Of a DNA stretch of 64,000 bases, positions 1 through 8,262 are shown in pieces. This DNA is from Inquilinus sp042743185 (GTDB lineage: Bacteria; Pseudomonadota; Alphaproteobacteria; DSM-16000; Inquilinaceae): positions 148,090 to 212,089 of the forward strand of contig NZ_JBHYMS010000004.1 in assembly GCF_042743185.1 (NCBI RefSeq), given 5' to 3'. Under the pieces are notes generated by a model, which made no database searches, was not told the origin of the DNA, and was given only the letters and a program-made list of their open reading frames with translations. Position 1 is the stretch's first letter; each line of letters begins with the position of its first letter. A program made the position numbers and the translations under genes.

Positions 1-57
1 TCCGACGCGGCCGGCTGGATCACCGGTCAAGTGCTGAGCGTCGACGGAGGAAAGTGA
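1..57 (+). CDS. Short-chain dehydrogenase/reductase, C-terminal end only
   Basis: Reading in frame from base 1 gives 18 codons and a TGA stop. The residues WITGQVLSVDGGK are the usual C-terminal end of classical SDR enzymes of the FabG type, where the strand before the last Gly-Gly closes the Rossmann fold. The rest of the gene lies before the window, so substrate cannot be judged. No gene follows closely downstream, and the next 350 bases are non-coding or degenerate. Confidence 0.75.
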   Translation, partial: SDAAGWITGQVLSVDGGK

Positions 58-408
58 ACCCGTGCGGCACCCGTTTGCCCGCGCCGCGGTTCGGTTTAAA
101 AACGTGCACCGTCCCTGTTCGCGGCAAAGGCCGTGCCTGCCTGTGGGCCGTCGCCTCGTGATGGTTGTTGCCGATCAGCATCAGCCTGATCGGCAGGTGG
201 CAGGCTGGTTTGGTCGGAGAAGAGGGATTCAAGTGTAGTTGGCCGCGGGTCCAGGATTTGAACCTGCGTCGGTCCCAGGACTCGAGGGTAGCGGACAGAG
301 GTAGGTCTCGCCAACCCAAGCGGCGGCGACACGCCTGCGCTTGCTTCGACCTCAGCCTCGGGAGGTGCGGCATCGGCCCTACATTGATTGCCTTGCCCCA
401 GCGATTTC
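58..408. other. Non-coding stretch with a tRNA-like remnant
   Basis: About 350 bases separate the SDR tail from a small minus-strand ORF. Apart from the tRNA-like segment at 240-320 I see no ORF with a ribosome-binding site, no recognisable protein motif and no strong hairpin. Together with the broken genes just downstream this suggests a rearranged junction. Confidence 0.4.
240..320 (-). other. Degenerate tRNA-like sequence with intact 3' half
   Basis: On the minus strand, 267 to 251 reads GCAGG TTCAAAT CCTGG, a T-arm with four of five stem pairs. It is followed by a seven-base acceptor strand ACCCGCG, a discriminator G and CCA ending at 240. A possible 5' acceptor strand CTTGGGT at 320-314 pairs with one mismatch and one wobble. 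I could not fold a convincing D-arm or anticodon arm between them, so this is probably a dead tRNA copy or the 3' end of a tRNA carried by an integrated element rather than a working gene. Confidence 0.35.
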
Positions 409-615
409 TCAACGAGCCTGTTTCCGCTCTGTCAGGTGGCGACGACCCTCGTTCAGGATCTGCTCGACCCCTTCTGATCGGCGAACCCGTTGCTCAAGTT
501 CGTCAACAAGGGCCTGAACGTCTTCAGAGTACGTGCTATGGCCGTGCAGGTTCCGGTGCAGTTGAAGCGCCAGAATCTCCGTCTCGGTGAGGGCATAGCT
601 TCGGCGATAGGGCAT
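409..615 (-). CDS. Small hypothetical protein, 68 aa
   Basis: The start at 615 is chosen because a strong GGGAGG lies nine bases upstream; an in-frame start further upstream has no such site. The product begins MPYRRSYAL, is rich in Glu, Gln, Arg and Leu, and its middle and end look like one long amphipathic helix or short coiled coil (LVDELEQRVRRSEGVEQIL). There is no signal peptide, membrane segment or domain that I recognise. It stands alone between the tRNA-like remnant and the GntR gene. Codon pattern and the ribosome-binding site favour a real gene, but the function is unknown. Confidence 0.45.
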   Translation of the reverse strand: MPYRRSYALTETEILALQLHRNLHGHSTYSEDVQALVDELEQRVRRSEGVEQILNEGRRHLTERKQAR

Positions 616-873
616 GACTTGGTGCCTCCCGTCACGATTATGCAACAGTCCGATCAATACCATCCGAGTGTGACATCGACATTAGGACCATAGGTCCGCT
701 GCTCGCTGACGCGGTGGCAGAGGGAGCACCCAAAGCCCCATGTTGTGGCAGGCAATCGACCTCCTGCCGGCCACGTCCGCAGTGGCTTGAGCCCGTGTGG
801 AAGCACCTGGGCAACGATCGCTGGCCCGGAGGGTCAGCCGACATAGAATGATCGAAGTGAGCAGGGGCGATTC
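616..873. other. Non-coding gap
   Basis: About 260 bases between the small ORF and the GntR regulator. I see no supported gene, hairpin or operator here. It contains only out-of-frame open stretches. Confidence 0.4.
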
Positions 874-1530
874 CTAGAAGTCGATGGCGGCGCCGGAGAC
901 GACCTCCCTCACGATCGAGGTCAGCCGGGTCCGCTGCGAGTGGAGGAGGCGATCCAATTCCTGGATAGCTTGGTGCGCCGAGCTTCCCTTGAGAGCGGCG
1001 ACCAGGGCGCTGAGCTGTTCCCGGACCTGGCCGGCATGCCTCGAGCCGCAGTCGATGAGACGGACATATCGTGTCCGCTCGTTGCATTGCCGCGTCAGCC
1101 TGACGAGCTCGCGATTGAGCGACATGCGGGCGATCTGCTCATGGAGACGTTCCAGCTGGATGCACAGCAAGCGTGTGGCGTCGGACGCAGCCATGTCGGC
1201 GTCCTGTCCGAAAAGAGGCGCCGCCGAGAAATCGTCCTTCCGCGCTTCGAGCGAGCTGCGCAGCACCATGTGCAGAAGGCCGTACAGGTCGTCGATCTCG
1301 TGCAGATCCGGGATCTTGGTGAAGAAGCCCCGGTTCGGCTGGGTGGTGATCAGCCCCTCGTCGGTCAGCCGGATCAGCGCTTCGCGGACAGGGGTGACGC
1401 TGACCTTCAGAGTGGTCGACAGCTCGTTGATGTGCAGATGCTCACCGGGACGGAACTGGAAATCGACCACCAGCTCCTTCAGCTTCGAATAGACCGAGGC
1501 CACCTTCCGGGTCTCGACGCCGTAATACAT
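874..1530 (-). CDS. GntR-family transcriptional regulator
   Basis: A 218-residue DNA-binding regulator. Residues about 10-75 form the GntR winged helix: KLKELVVDFQFRPGEHL, then ELSTTLKVSVTPVREALIRL as the recognition region and an EGLITTQPNRGFF wing. The C-terminal 140 residues are helical and in the position of an FCD ligand domain, though the metal-binding His residues typical of FCD are not obvious. The gene follows the broken amino-acid oxidase on the same strand, seven bases after its stop, so it was probably the last gene of an operon whose upstream enzyme gene has been destroyed. It may now be an orphan regulator. Confidence 0.85.
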   Translation of the reverse strand: MYYGVETRKVASVYSKLKELVVDFQFRPGEHLHINELSTTLKVSVTPVREALIRLTDEGLITTQPNRGFFTKIPDLHEIDDLYGLLHMVLRSSLEARKDDFSAAPLFGQDADMAASDATRLLCIQLERLHEQIARMSLNRELVRLTRQCNERTRYVRLIDCGSRHAGQVREQLSALVAALKGSSAHQAIQELDRLLHSQRTRLTSIVREVVSGAAIDF

Positions 1531-1536
1531 GTCGGT

Positions 1537-2327
1537 TCACTCCGCGGGGCAGGCCATCGCTCCGGGGGCGCCGGCAAGGGCCGGGTCGCGCTGGAAGCGA
1601 TCGACTCGAAAGGGGGCGACGGGCAGGGAGGCGGTCCCGTCGAGCGCGAGTTCGGCGAGGATGCGGCCGATCACCGGGCCGAGCTGGAAGCCGTGCGCGG
1701 AGAAGCCGAAGGCGTGGAACGCCCCCGGCGCCGCGGCGCTGGGGCCCAGCACGGGCAGCCCGTCGGGGGTGAAGCCCTCGATGCCGGACCAGAAGCGCAC
1801 GATCGACGCCCGCGCCATGATCGGGAACAGCGCCGCGGCATTGCCGGCGGCCCGGGACAGGGCGCGGACATCGATCGTCGCGGCGTTGCTGTCCAGGTCG
1901 ACCGGGGCCCGGTGGCCGCCGCCGATCAGGACGGTGCCGTTCTCGAACTGCTTGAAGGACAAGGCGCGCCCGGCGGCACCGACCACCGGCCCTACGAAGC
2001 GCGGCATCCGGGCCGTGACCATCATCATCGATCCGTTCGCCGTCAGCGGCACGGCATCGCCGAGCGCCGCCGCCAGCCGTTCGCCCCAGGCGCCGGCGCA
2101 GTTGAACAGCAGGGCCGAATCGTGCCGCTCGCCCCCCGGCGGTCACGCGCCAGCTGGCGCCATCCGGGCGGGTCACCGCCGTGACCGCGGCGCCCTCGAT
2201 GATGCGCACGCCTTCGCCTTCGGCCGCGCGCCGGAACGCCGTCGTGGTCCGGAACGGGTCGGCGAAGCCGTCATCGGCGACGTGCAGCCCGCCCAGGCAA
2301 TGCGGCGCGACTTCGGGCAGCAGCCGA
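1537..2327 (-). pseudogene. FAD-dependent amino-acid oxidase relic (DadA/glycine-oxidase type), truncated and frameshifted
   Basis: The minus strand encodes the C-terminal half of a DAO-fold flavoenzyme. From the truncated end it reads LPEVAPHCLGGLHVADDGF, continues to EGVRIIEGAAVTAV and WRVTAGG, then must shift frame to read SALLFNCAGAWGERLAAALG and go on to the typical C-terminal SGIEGFTPDGLPVLGP and FGFSAHGFQLGP segments. The frame break falls in a run of six C at 2132-2137 on the plus strand, so it is either a real indel or a sequencing error. The N-terminal FAD-binding GxGxxG region is missing: homology stops near 2327, exactly where the IS630 transposase homology begins. The gene is therefore dead in either case. 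Confidence 0.8.
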
Positions 2328-2847
2328 TCCGTCCCGCCTGGTGTTCATCGACGAGACCTGGGCCAAGACTAACATGGCGCCGCTCCGGGGCTGGGCGCCG
2401 CGCGGCCAGCGGCTCAAGGCCAAGGTGCCGCACCGCCGCTGGAAGACCATGACCTTCCTGGCGGCGCTGCGGCAGGACCGCGTCGATGCTCCCTGGCTCC
2501 TCGACGGGCCGATCAACGGCGAACGCTTCCGCCTCTATGTCGAGCAGGTGCTCGTCCCCACCCTCCGCCCGGGTGACGTCGTGATCCTCGACAATCTCGG
2601 CTCGCACCGCGGCAAGGCCGTCCGCCAGGCCATCCGGAACGCCGGCGCCAAGCTCTTCTTCCTGCCGAAATACTCCCCCGACCTCAATCCGATCGAGTTG
2701 CTCTTCGCCAAGCTCAAACACCTCCTGCGCAAAGCCGCCCGCCGCACCGTCGACGCAATCTGCGACGCCATCGGCACCATCCTCGACACTGTCACTCCGC
2801 AGCAGTGCCGCAACTTCTTCGCCCAAGCCGGATATGACCTCAGATAA
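2326..2847 (+). mobile_element. IS630-family transposase fragment (C-terminal DDE half)
   Basis: The frame from about 2326 reads DPSRLV and then FIDETWAKTNM, and continues to VVILDNLGSHRG and LFFLPKYSPDLNPIELLFAK before stopping at 2847. These are the first Asp, second Asp and Glu of the IS630/Tc1-mariner DDE catalytic domain. The N-terminal helix-turn-helix half of about 130-150 residues is absent, so the transposase cannot act by itself. The left edge abuts the amino-acid-oxidase relic. I did not find clear terminal inverted repeats or a TA duplication; the right edge must lie between 2847 and the MFS gene end at 2860. Confidence 0.85.
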
Positions 2848-2859
2848 ATTCATCCCGCT

Positions 2860-4077
2860 CTAGGCCGGGCTGCCGTCCCGCACCGGCAGGGCGAAGCGCC
2901 GGCGCAGACCCACCCCGGCCGCCAGCGTGGCGCCCGCCGCCAGGAAGCTCGCCTCCAGCCCGCCGGCGGCAGCGATCTCGCCCCAGATCACGCTGCCGAC
3001 GGCCAGGCCGCCGAAGGCGCAGGTCATGTAGGCGGACAGGGCCCGGCCGCGCAGCTCGGGCTGCGCCGACAGCTGCATGGTGGTGTTCAGCGTCGACAGC
3101 ATGGCGATCCAGCCGATGCCGGCGAGGCCCAGCAGCGCCATGGCGGCGGCGGCCGGCGGCGCGGCCGACAGGCCGGCCAGCACCGCGGCGAAGAGCAGGC
3201 TGGCGCCGCTCAGCACCGTTTCCGGCGGCCAGCGCCGGCGCAGTCCGGCCAGCAGCACCGCCCCGGCCACCGCGCCCGCGCCGAAGGCCCCGAGCAGGAG
3301 GCCGTACAGCAGGGCGCCGCCGGCCAGCCCCGAGCGGGCCAGGACCGGCAGCAGGGCCAGCACCGCGCTGGCCGGGATGCCGACCGCCACGGCGCGGACC
3401 AGCACCGCCCGCAGAACCGGGCTGGCCAGGATCGAGCGCACCCCGCTGCGCAGCATCGCCCGGTCGCCTCCCCGGCCCGGGCGGGCGGCCGGCCGGCGCA
3501 GGCGGCGCAGCAGCACGGCGATCAGCACCAGCGAGGTCAGGACGTTGATCAGGAAGGCCGGGGCGGCGCCGAGCGTCGCCACCACCATGCCGCCGACGAA
3601 GGGGCCGACGACCCGCGACAGGTTGAAGCCGACGCTGCTGAGGACGACGGCAGCCGGCACCTGCGACGCCGGTACCAGGTCGCAGATCGCGGCCTGCCAA
3701 GCCGGCCCGCGGATGGCGATGCCGGCCCCGATCAGGAAGGTCAGGATCAGGATCGCCGGCGGCGTGGCGATGCCCTGCAGCACCAGCCCGGCCAGGACCA
3801 GGGCGGCGACGGCGCTCCAGCTCTGCGCCAGAAGCTGGACCAGCACCCGGTCGCGCCGGTCGGCCAGGACGCCGCCGACCAGCGAGAACAGGACGACCGG
3901 GGCGGAGCTGGCGGCCTGCACCAGCGCGACCTGGTCGGCCCCGCCTTCGACCAGCAGCCAAGCGGCGCCGACGGTCTGCGCCCAGGCGCCGATATTGGCG
4001 ATCATGGTCGCGATCCACAGCGACCGGAAGGCCCCGGACCGCAGCGGTGCGCAGGCCGCCCGCAGTGCCGCCGTCAC
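2860..4077 (-). CDS. MFS exporter of the EntS/MFS_3 type
   Basis: A 405-residue inner-membrane major facilitator with about 12 hydrophobic segments. The early part (FRSLWIATMIANIGAWAQTVG) and the loop LADRRDRVLV after TM3 resemble the MFS_3 family, which includes the enterobactin exporter EntS and other siderophore and drug exporters. It starts with GTG at 4077, sharing GTGA with the stop of the upstream cyclodeaminase-family gene, so the two are translationally coupled. The pairing suggests that the exporter handles a product of that enzyme, but this is inference. The gene ends just beside the IS630 fragment and seems intact. Confidence 0.85.
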   Translation of the reverse strand: MTAALRAACAPLRSGAFRSLWIATMIANIGAWAQTVGAAWLLVEGGADQVALVQAASSAPVVLFSLVGGVLADRRDRVLVQLLAQSWSAVAALVLAGLVLQGIATPPAILILTFLIGAGIAIRGPAWQAAICDLVPASQVPAAVVLSSVGFNLSRVVGPFVGGMVVATLGAAPAFLINVLTSLVLIAVLLRRLRRPAARPGRGGDRAMLRSGVRSILASPVLRAVLVRAVAVGIPASAVLALLPVLARSGLAGGALLYGLLLGAFGAGAVAGAVLLAGLRRRWPPETVLSGASLLFAAVLAGLSAAPPAAAAMALLGLAGIGWIAMLSTLNTTMQLSAQPELRGRALSAYMTCAFGGLAVGSVIWGEIAAAGGLEASFLAAGATLAAGVGLRRRFALPVRDGSPA

Positions 4078-5195
4078 GCCGCTTCGGCGCCCATGACGGT
4101 GCGCGGGCCTCCGGTCAGGGTCTCATGGATGCTCTGCGCCACATAGAGGTCCAGCACCGGCAGCCCGACGCAGGTCAGCAGCGCCGGCCGGCGCCAGGCG
4201 GCGCCCTGGCCGGCCATGGCCTGCCAGGCGCTCAGGATCTGGTAGCGCCCGGCCTCGGCCTCCAGCGACCGGCCGGAGCGGGAGAAGTACAGCGCCAGGC
4301 TCTGTGAGTTGCGGTGGCTGACCGAATGCACGTCGTCGCACATCACCGTGCCGCTCTCGAGCATGCTGCGGATCAGCGCCGGCGGGGTCTCGTCGCCGCC
4401 GAGATGCAGCACCACCGCCTCCGGCCCGATCGACGCCGCGTCGAACACCGGCTCGCGGGCATTGGACGCCGTGACCACCAGCCGGCAGGCCGGCAGGCGA
4501 CCCTCGTCCGCCACCGCGATGACGGGGAAGGCAGTGCGGGCGGACTGCTCCGCGGCGAAGGCGGCGGCGCGCTCCGGCGTCCGGCTCTTGACGTAGACCG
4601 CGGCGATCCGCGGGCCGTGATGCGCCTGCAGGTCGGCGACCAGCTTCTCCGCCACCGCGCCGGCCCCGAACAGGAAGACGGCGAAGGAGGGCAGCCCGGC
4701 CAGGAACAGGTCGACGGCGATCGAGGCATAGGCGCCGGTGCGCGCGGCCGAGATCTCGGTACCGTCATAGACCGCCAGCGGCTGCATCGTCAGCTTGTCG
4801 AACAGCAGGATGGTCGAGCGCGACCGCGGCAGGTTGAGCAGGCGGTTATAGGCGTTGGAGCCGACGATCTTCACGCCGCCATAGCGGTCGTTGACACTGA
4901 CCAGCGCGCTCAGCTTCCAGTTCAGCCGCTCCTGGGTGAAGCGGCTGTCCAGCGCCGAGGATTGCAGCAGCTCCAGCAGCTCGGGCTCACCCGGCTGCAG
5001 CACCACCTTCTCGCCATAGGCCGTGCCGGCGGCGACCGCCTTCAGCGCCGCACGCACCAGCCGCCCGACATGGGCCGGGTCCAGCGCGGCCGGTCGCGGC
5101 GGCTCGATCGGGTCGCCGGCGAGGCGCAGGGGCGGCAAAGCGGGCGGGGCCGCCGGCAGGCGCAGGGTCGGATCGTAAAGGCCGAGACCGGTCAT
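4074..5195 (-). CDS. Ornithine cyclodeaminase/mu-crystallin family enzyme
   Basis: A 373-residue NAD(P)-dependent enzyme of the OCD/mu-crystallin fold. Visible features are WKLSALVSVNDRYGGVKIVG and the substrate-side motif AVYDGTEISAARTGAYASI (about 145-165), followed by a Rossmann segment FAVFLFGAGAVAEKLVADL. The N-terminal 45 residues are Pro/Ala-rich and longer than usual. GGAG six bases before ATG at 5195 supports the start. Family members make proline from ornithine, reduce cyclic ketimines, or (SbnB) act in 2,3-diaminopropionate synthesis for siderophores. Coupling to an EntS-like exporter makes the last option attractive, but no other siderophore genes are present. Confidence 0.8.
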   Translation of the reverse strand: MTGLGLYDPTLRLPAAPPALPPLRLAGDPIEPPRPAALDPAHVGRLVRAALKAVAAGTAYGEKVVLQPGEPELLELLQSSALDSRFTQERLNWKLSALVSVNDRYGGVKIVGSNAYNRLLNLPRSRSTILLFDKLTMQPLAVYDGTEISAARTGAYASIAVDLFLAGLPSFAVFLFGAGAVAEKLVADLQAHHGPRIAAVYVKSRTPERAAAFAAEQSARTAFPVIAVADEGRLPACRLVVTASNAREPVFDAASIGPEAVVLHLGGDETPPALIRSMLESGTVMCDDVHSVSHRNSQSLALYFSRSGRSLEAEAGRYQILSAWQAMAGQGAAWRRPALLTCVGLPVLDLYVAQSIHETLTGGPRTVMGAEAA

Positions 5196-5271
5196 GTCTC
5201 ACTCCCGAGCGTGAAGGCAGAAATCCTGTCGGCGTACGCGAAGTTCAGAAAAGTCGTTCGATCGATTCGGA

Positions 5272-5300
5272 TAGATTCCAGATTGCATTTCGAGAGTCAA
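5272..5300 (-). promoter_or_regulatory. Candidate sigma-70 promoter for the cyclodeaminase/MFS pair
   Basis: On the minus strand TTGACT (5300-5295) is followed after 17 bases by AATCTA (5277-5272). It lies in a strikingly AT-rich pocket (about 5230-5395) in an otherwise very GC-rich region and about 75 bases before the start codon at 5195. The -10 match is only moderate. Confidence 0.4.
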
Positions 5301-5396
5301 TATAGTGAAAGATGAATTTATTCTTAATATTTGATTCTACTTTAATCTATGACGACGAATGAGTGGACTTGTTTCCGAAAGCTTTATTGAGGTGAG

Positions 5397-6062
5397 CTAG
5401 GCCGGGACGAGTATCTCCTGACATTCGCGCCAGCTGCGGGCGATGTGGTGGGCGCCGGCCTTGCGCAGCCGGCCCGGCGTGCCCGCATCGCAATGGCCGC
5501 CGCCGGTGAAGCCGATCACGGTCATGCCGGCCGCCCGCGCGGCGGTGACGCCGGCGACGCTGTCCTCGACCACCAGGCAGCGGCCGGGCGCGACGCCGAG
5601 GCGGGCGGCGGCGAACAGGAACAGGTCGGGGGCCGGCTTGCCGCACTCGACCTGCGAGGCGCTGAACACATGCGGCGCGAACAGGTCGTACAGCCCGGTT
5701 CGCGTCAGAGTCTGGCGCAGGCGATCGGGCGAGCTGCTGGAGGCGACGCAGCGCCGCATCTCCAGCGCCAGCACGGCATGGCGCACATCGGGCAGGGCCG
5801 CCAGCTCCTGCTCGAAGGCCGCGGCCAGGCGGGCCGACAGCCGCGCGTCGAAATCCTCCGGCAGCCTCCGCCCGGCCTCGCGTTCCAGCGTCGCCCGCAT
5901 CCCGGCCTGCGACATGCCGACGAAGCGCCGGCGGACCTCGACGACGCTGAGCGGGAAGCCGGCGGCGGTGAACATCTCGGCATCGACCTCGCAGGCGATC
6001 ACCTCGCTGTCGATCAGGACGCCGTCGCAGTCGCAGATCAGCAGGTCGAAGCCGGGCCTCAT
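5397..6062 (-). CDS. HAD-superfamily phosphatase (subfamily IA)
   Basis: A 221-residue soluble hydrolase. Motif I is CDCDGVLIDSE (nucleophile Asp at residue 11), motif II is SSSSPDRL, motif III is the Lys in CGKPAPDLFLFAA, and motif IV is VVEDSVAGVTAARAAGM. The alpha-helical cap inserted after motif I is of the beta-phosphoglucomutase/glycolate-phosphatase type. It is the last gene of the Ugp-type operon and overlaps the phosphodiesterase by four bases. A phosphatase after a phosphodiesterase suggests stepwise dephosphorylation of an imported organophosphate. Exact substrate is unknown. Confidence 0.85.
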   Translation of the reverse strand: MRPGFDLLICDCDGVLIDSEVIACEVDAEMFTAAGFPLSVVEVRRRFVGMSQAGMRATLEREAGRRLPEDFDARLSARLAAAFEQELAALPDVRHAVLALEMRRCVASSSSPDRLRQTLTRTGLYDLFAPHVFSASQVECGKPAPDLFLFAAARLGVAPGRCLVVEDSVAGVTAARAAGMTVIGFTGGGHCDAGTPGRLRKAGAHHIARSWRECQEILVPA

Positions 6063-6916
6063 CGCGCCACCGCCAGCACCGGCCGGCGCATCTCGATCAC
6101 GCCGGACCCGCCGCCCAGCTCGGCCCGCTCCTCGGCCACGACATCCTCCTCGCGGCCCGGCTCGACGCTGTGGACGACGACGTCGCCGTCTTCCAGCAGC
6201 AGCACGTCATAGGTCGGCCGGCGGTCGACATAGAGCGCCCGCAGGCCCTGCAGCTCGACGTCGATCGGGTGGCAGGTGCCGCGATTGGCGCTGAAGGACA
6301 CGCCGCCGCGCTGGCCGGACAGGCCGACATGGCAATGGCCGAAGGCCAGGTGCCGCACCCGTCCGCCGGCACCGCGCAGCAGGGCCATCAGCTCGGCGCC
6401 GTTGGCCAGCAGCATGTGGCCGAAATACTCGACGCCGATGGCGAAGGGCGGGTGGTGCAGGAACACCGTCACCGGCCTATCGCCGCTGTCCGCCAGCCGG
6501 TCGGCGATCCAGCCCAGCCGGTCGCGGCACAGGATCCCGGCGCCGGGCTGGCCCTCGTCCAATGTGTCGAGGAACATCAGGCACGTGCCGTCGAGATCCA
6601 GGACCGACTGGACGTAGCCATGCGGGTCGCACTCCGCCTCCGGGAAGGCGGCCCGGAACGCCGCCCGCCGGTCGTGGTTGCCCAGCAGCAGCCGCACCGG
6701 CACCCGAAGCGCGGCCAGGATGCCGCGCAGCCGCTCATAGGAGGCGGCGTCGCCGGCATCGGTCAGGTCGCCGGTGACGACGCAGAGATCGGCATCGGCG
6801 TGGCGGTCGTTGATCGAGGCGATGCAGGCCCTGAGCCGGCTCTCCGGCTCGAACCCCACGACGCGCCCGCCGGGCGGGCAGAGATGGAGGTCGGTGAGGT
6901 GGATGATTTTGCGCAT
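6059..6916 (-). CDS. Calcineurin-like metallophosphodiesterase (GpdQ/CpdA type)
   Basis: A 285-residue cytosolic binuclear metal phosphodiesterase. All metal-binding motifs are present in order: HLTDLHL at the N-terminus, VVTGDLTD (about 45), LLGNHDRR (about 80), FLHHPP (about 150) and FGHCHVG (about 195). The family includes glycerophosphodiesterase GpdQ and cyclic-nucleotide phosphodiesterase CpdA. Its place directly after a Ugp-type ABC transporter favours hydrolysis of imported glycerophosphodiesters over cAMP. It lies 34 bases after the binding-protein gene and overlaps the HAD gene by four bases. Confidence 0.85.
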   Translation of the reverse strand: MRKIIHLTDLHLCPPGGRVVGFEPESRLRACIASINDRHADADLCVVTGDLTDAGDAASYERLRGILAALRVPVRLLLGNHDRRAAFRAAFPEAECDPHGYVQSVLDLDGTCLMFLDTLDEGQPGAGILCRDRLGWIADRLADSGDRPVTVFLHHPPFAIGVEYFGHMLLANGAELMALLRGAGGRVRHLAFGHCHVGLSGQRGGVSFSANRGTCHPIDVELQGLRALYVDRRPTYDVLLLEDGDVVVHSVEPGREEDVVAEERAELGGGSGVIEMRRPVLAVAR

Positions 6917-6950
6917 GGTATCCGCCCGGCGGTGATGGATCGGGGATCGG

Positions 6951-8231
6951 TCAGTTGGTCAGGATCGTGTCGGTGGCCGCGACCAGCTGGGACAAGCCTT
7001 CCTCCGGCGTCACCGAGCCGCGCATGATCGCGGACAGGATCGCCTTCTGCTCGTCCCAGATGCCGACGCTCTTGTTGCCCGGATAGCCGGCCCAGGACCG
7101 GGCGATCGGCCACTGCTTCATGCTGGTGGTCCAGTCCGGGTTGCGGGCGTAGTGGTCGCCGAGATATTCGGGTTTGGTGACCTGCAGGTTGGTCGGCATG
7201 TAGCCCGAGCCGAGCACGGCGATGGTCTGGCCCTCGGGCCCGGTGGCGAATTTCAGGAACTCCCACGCCGCCTTCTGCTTCGCCGGATCCTTGGTCAGGA
7301 TCACCGCGGCGTTGCCGCCGGTCGGCAGGCCGCCCTTGGCCTTGTCGGCGATCGGATAGGGCGCGGTGCCGAATTTGAACTTGCCGCCGATCGCGTCGCC
7401 CATGCTGCGGACCTCGGCGGTCGAGCCGATGAAGATCCCCAGCTTGCCGGCGGCGAATTGCTGGATCGCCTGGTCCTCGTTCAGGAACGGCATCTCGGTC
7501 TCGGCGACGAAACGGCGTGCGAGCTCCACCGCCTTGCGCCCGGCCTCGCCGCCGAACGCCACCTTCCGGGTCTGCGGGTCGATCACCTGGCCGCCGAAAT
7601 TGTCGACCAGCGCCTGCCACAGCCAGTCGTCGCCCCACTCGTCGACGGCATAGGACATGCCGTCGGCGTCGCTCGACGCCTTGATCTTGCGGGCCAGGTC
7701 GATGATGCCGTCCCAGTCGGCCGGGAAGGCGTCGGGATCGGCGCCGGCCTTGGCGATCAGGTCGCGGTTGAAATAGACGATCGGGGTCGAGGCGTTGAAC
7801 GGCAGGCCCCACTGCTTGCCGTCGACCTGGCCGAGTGCCAGCACGTTCGAGCTGTAGTTCGTGGTGGTCCAGGCGGCGCCTTCGGCTTGCATGAAGCCGT
7901 CCAGCGGCACGATCTCGCCGCGCGGCTGCAGCGTGCGCACCAGCTCCGGCAGCGTGTTGTAGGCGGCGTAGTAGACGTCCGGCAGGGTGTCGGTCATCGC
8001 CGCGCGCACGACCCGCTGATGCGCGTCGCCATAGCTGGCGGCCGGGGCCTGGAACTCGATCCGGATGTCCGGATGGGCCTTCATGAAGGCCTCGGCGATC
8101 GGCTCGTGGAAGCGCTTGTGCGACGGCCAGGCGTGCAGCACCTGCAGCGTCACCTGCTCGGCGGCGGCGGGCGCGGCGAGGGCCGCCCCCAGAACGAGCG
8201 CGGCGGAAAGACCGGTCCAGATCCGTTTCAT
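6951..8231 (-). CDS. ABC transporter periplasmic binding protein (UgpB-like)
   Basis: A 426-residue solute-binding protein of the sugar/glycerol-phosphate family 1. Residues 1-24 are a Sec signal peptide (MKRIWTGLSAALVLGAALA then AAPAAAEQ). The mature start VTLQVLHAWPSHKRFHEPI and the segment GLPFNASTPIVYFNRDLIAKAG are characteristic of UgpB-type proteins. The gene follows the UgpE-like permease by 31 bases in the same operon. With a phosphodiesterase and phosphatase downstream, sn-glycerol-3-phosphate or glycerophosphodiesters are the likeliest ligands, although sugars cannot be excluded. Confidence 0.85.
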   Translation of the reverse strand: MKRIWTGLSAALVLGAALAAPAAAEQVTLQVLHAWPSHKRFHEPIAEAFMKAHPDIRIEFQAPAASYGDAHQRVVRAAMTDTLPDVYYAAYNTLPELVRTLQPRGEIVPLDGFMQAEGAAWTTTNYSSNVLALGQVDGKQWGLPFNASTPIVYFNRDLIAKAGADPDAFPADWDGIIDLARKIKASSDADGMSYAVDEWGDDWLWQALVDNFGGQVIDPQTRKVAFGGEAGRKAVELARRFVAETEMPFLNEDQAIQQFAAGKLGIFIGSTAEVRSMGDAIGGKFKFGTAPYPIADKAKGGLPTGGNAAVILTKDPAKQKAAWEFLKFATGPEGQTIAVLGSGYMPTNLQVTKPEYLGDHYARNPDWTTSMKQWPIARSWAGYPGNKSVGIWDEQKAILSAIMRGSVTPEEGLSQLVAATDTILTN

Positions 8232-8262
8232 GAGGATGCTTCCCTGTTGTGGACGACCGGTC

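Noticed and set aside
2848..2862. Terminal inverted repeat of the IS630 element
   Set aside because: The few bases after the transposase stop show no partner at the left edge, which is consistent with a deletion-truncated element.
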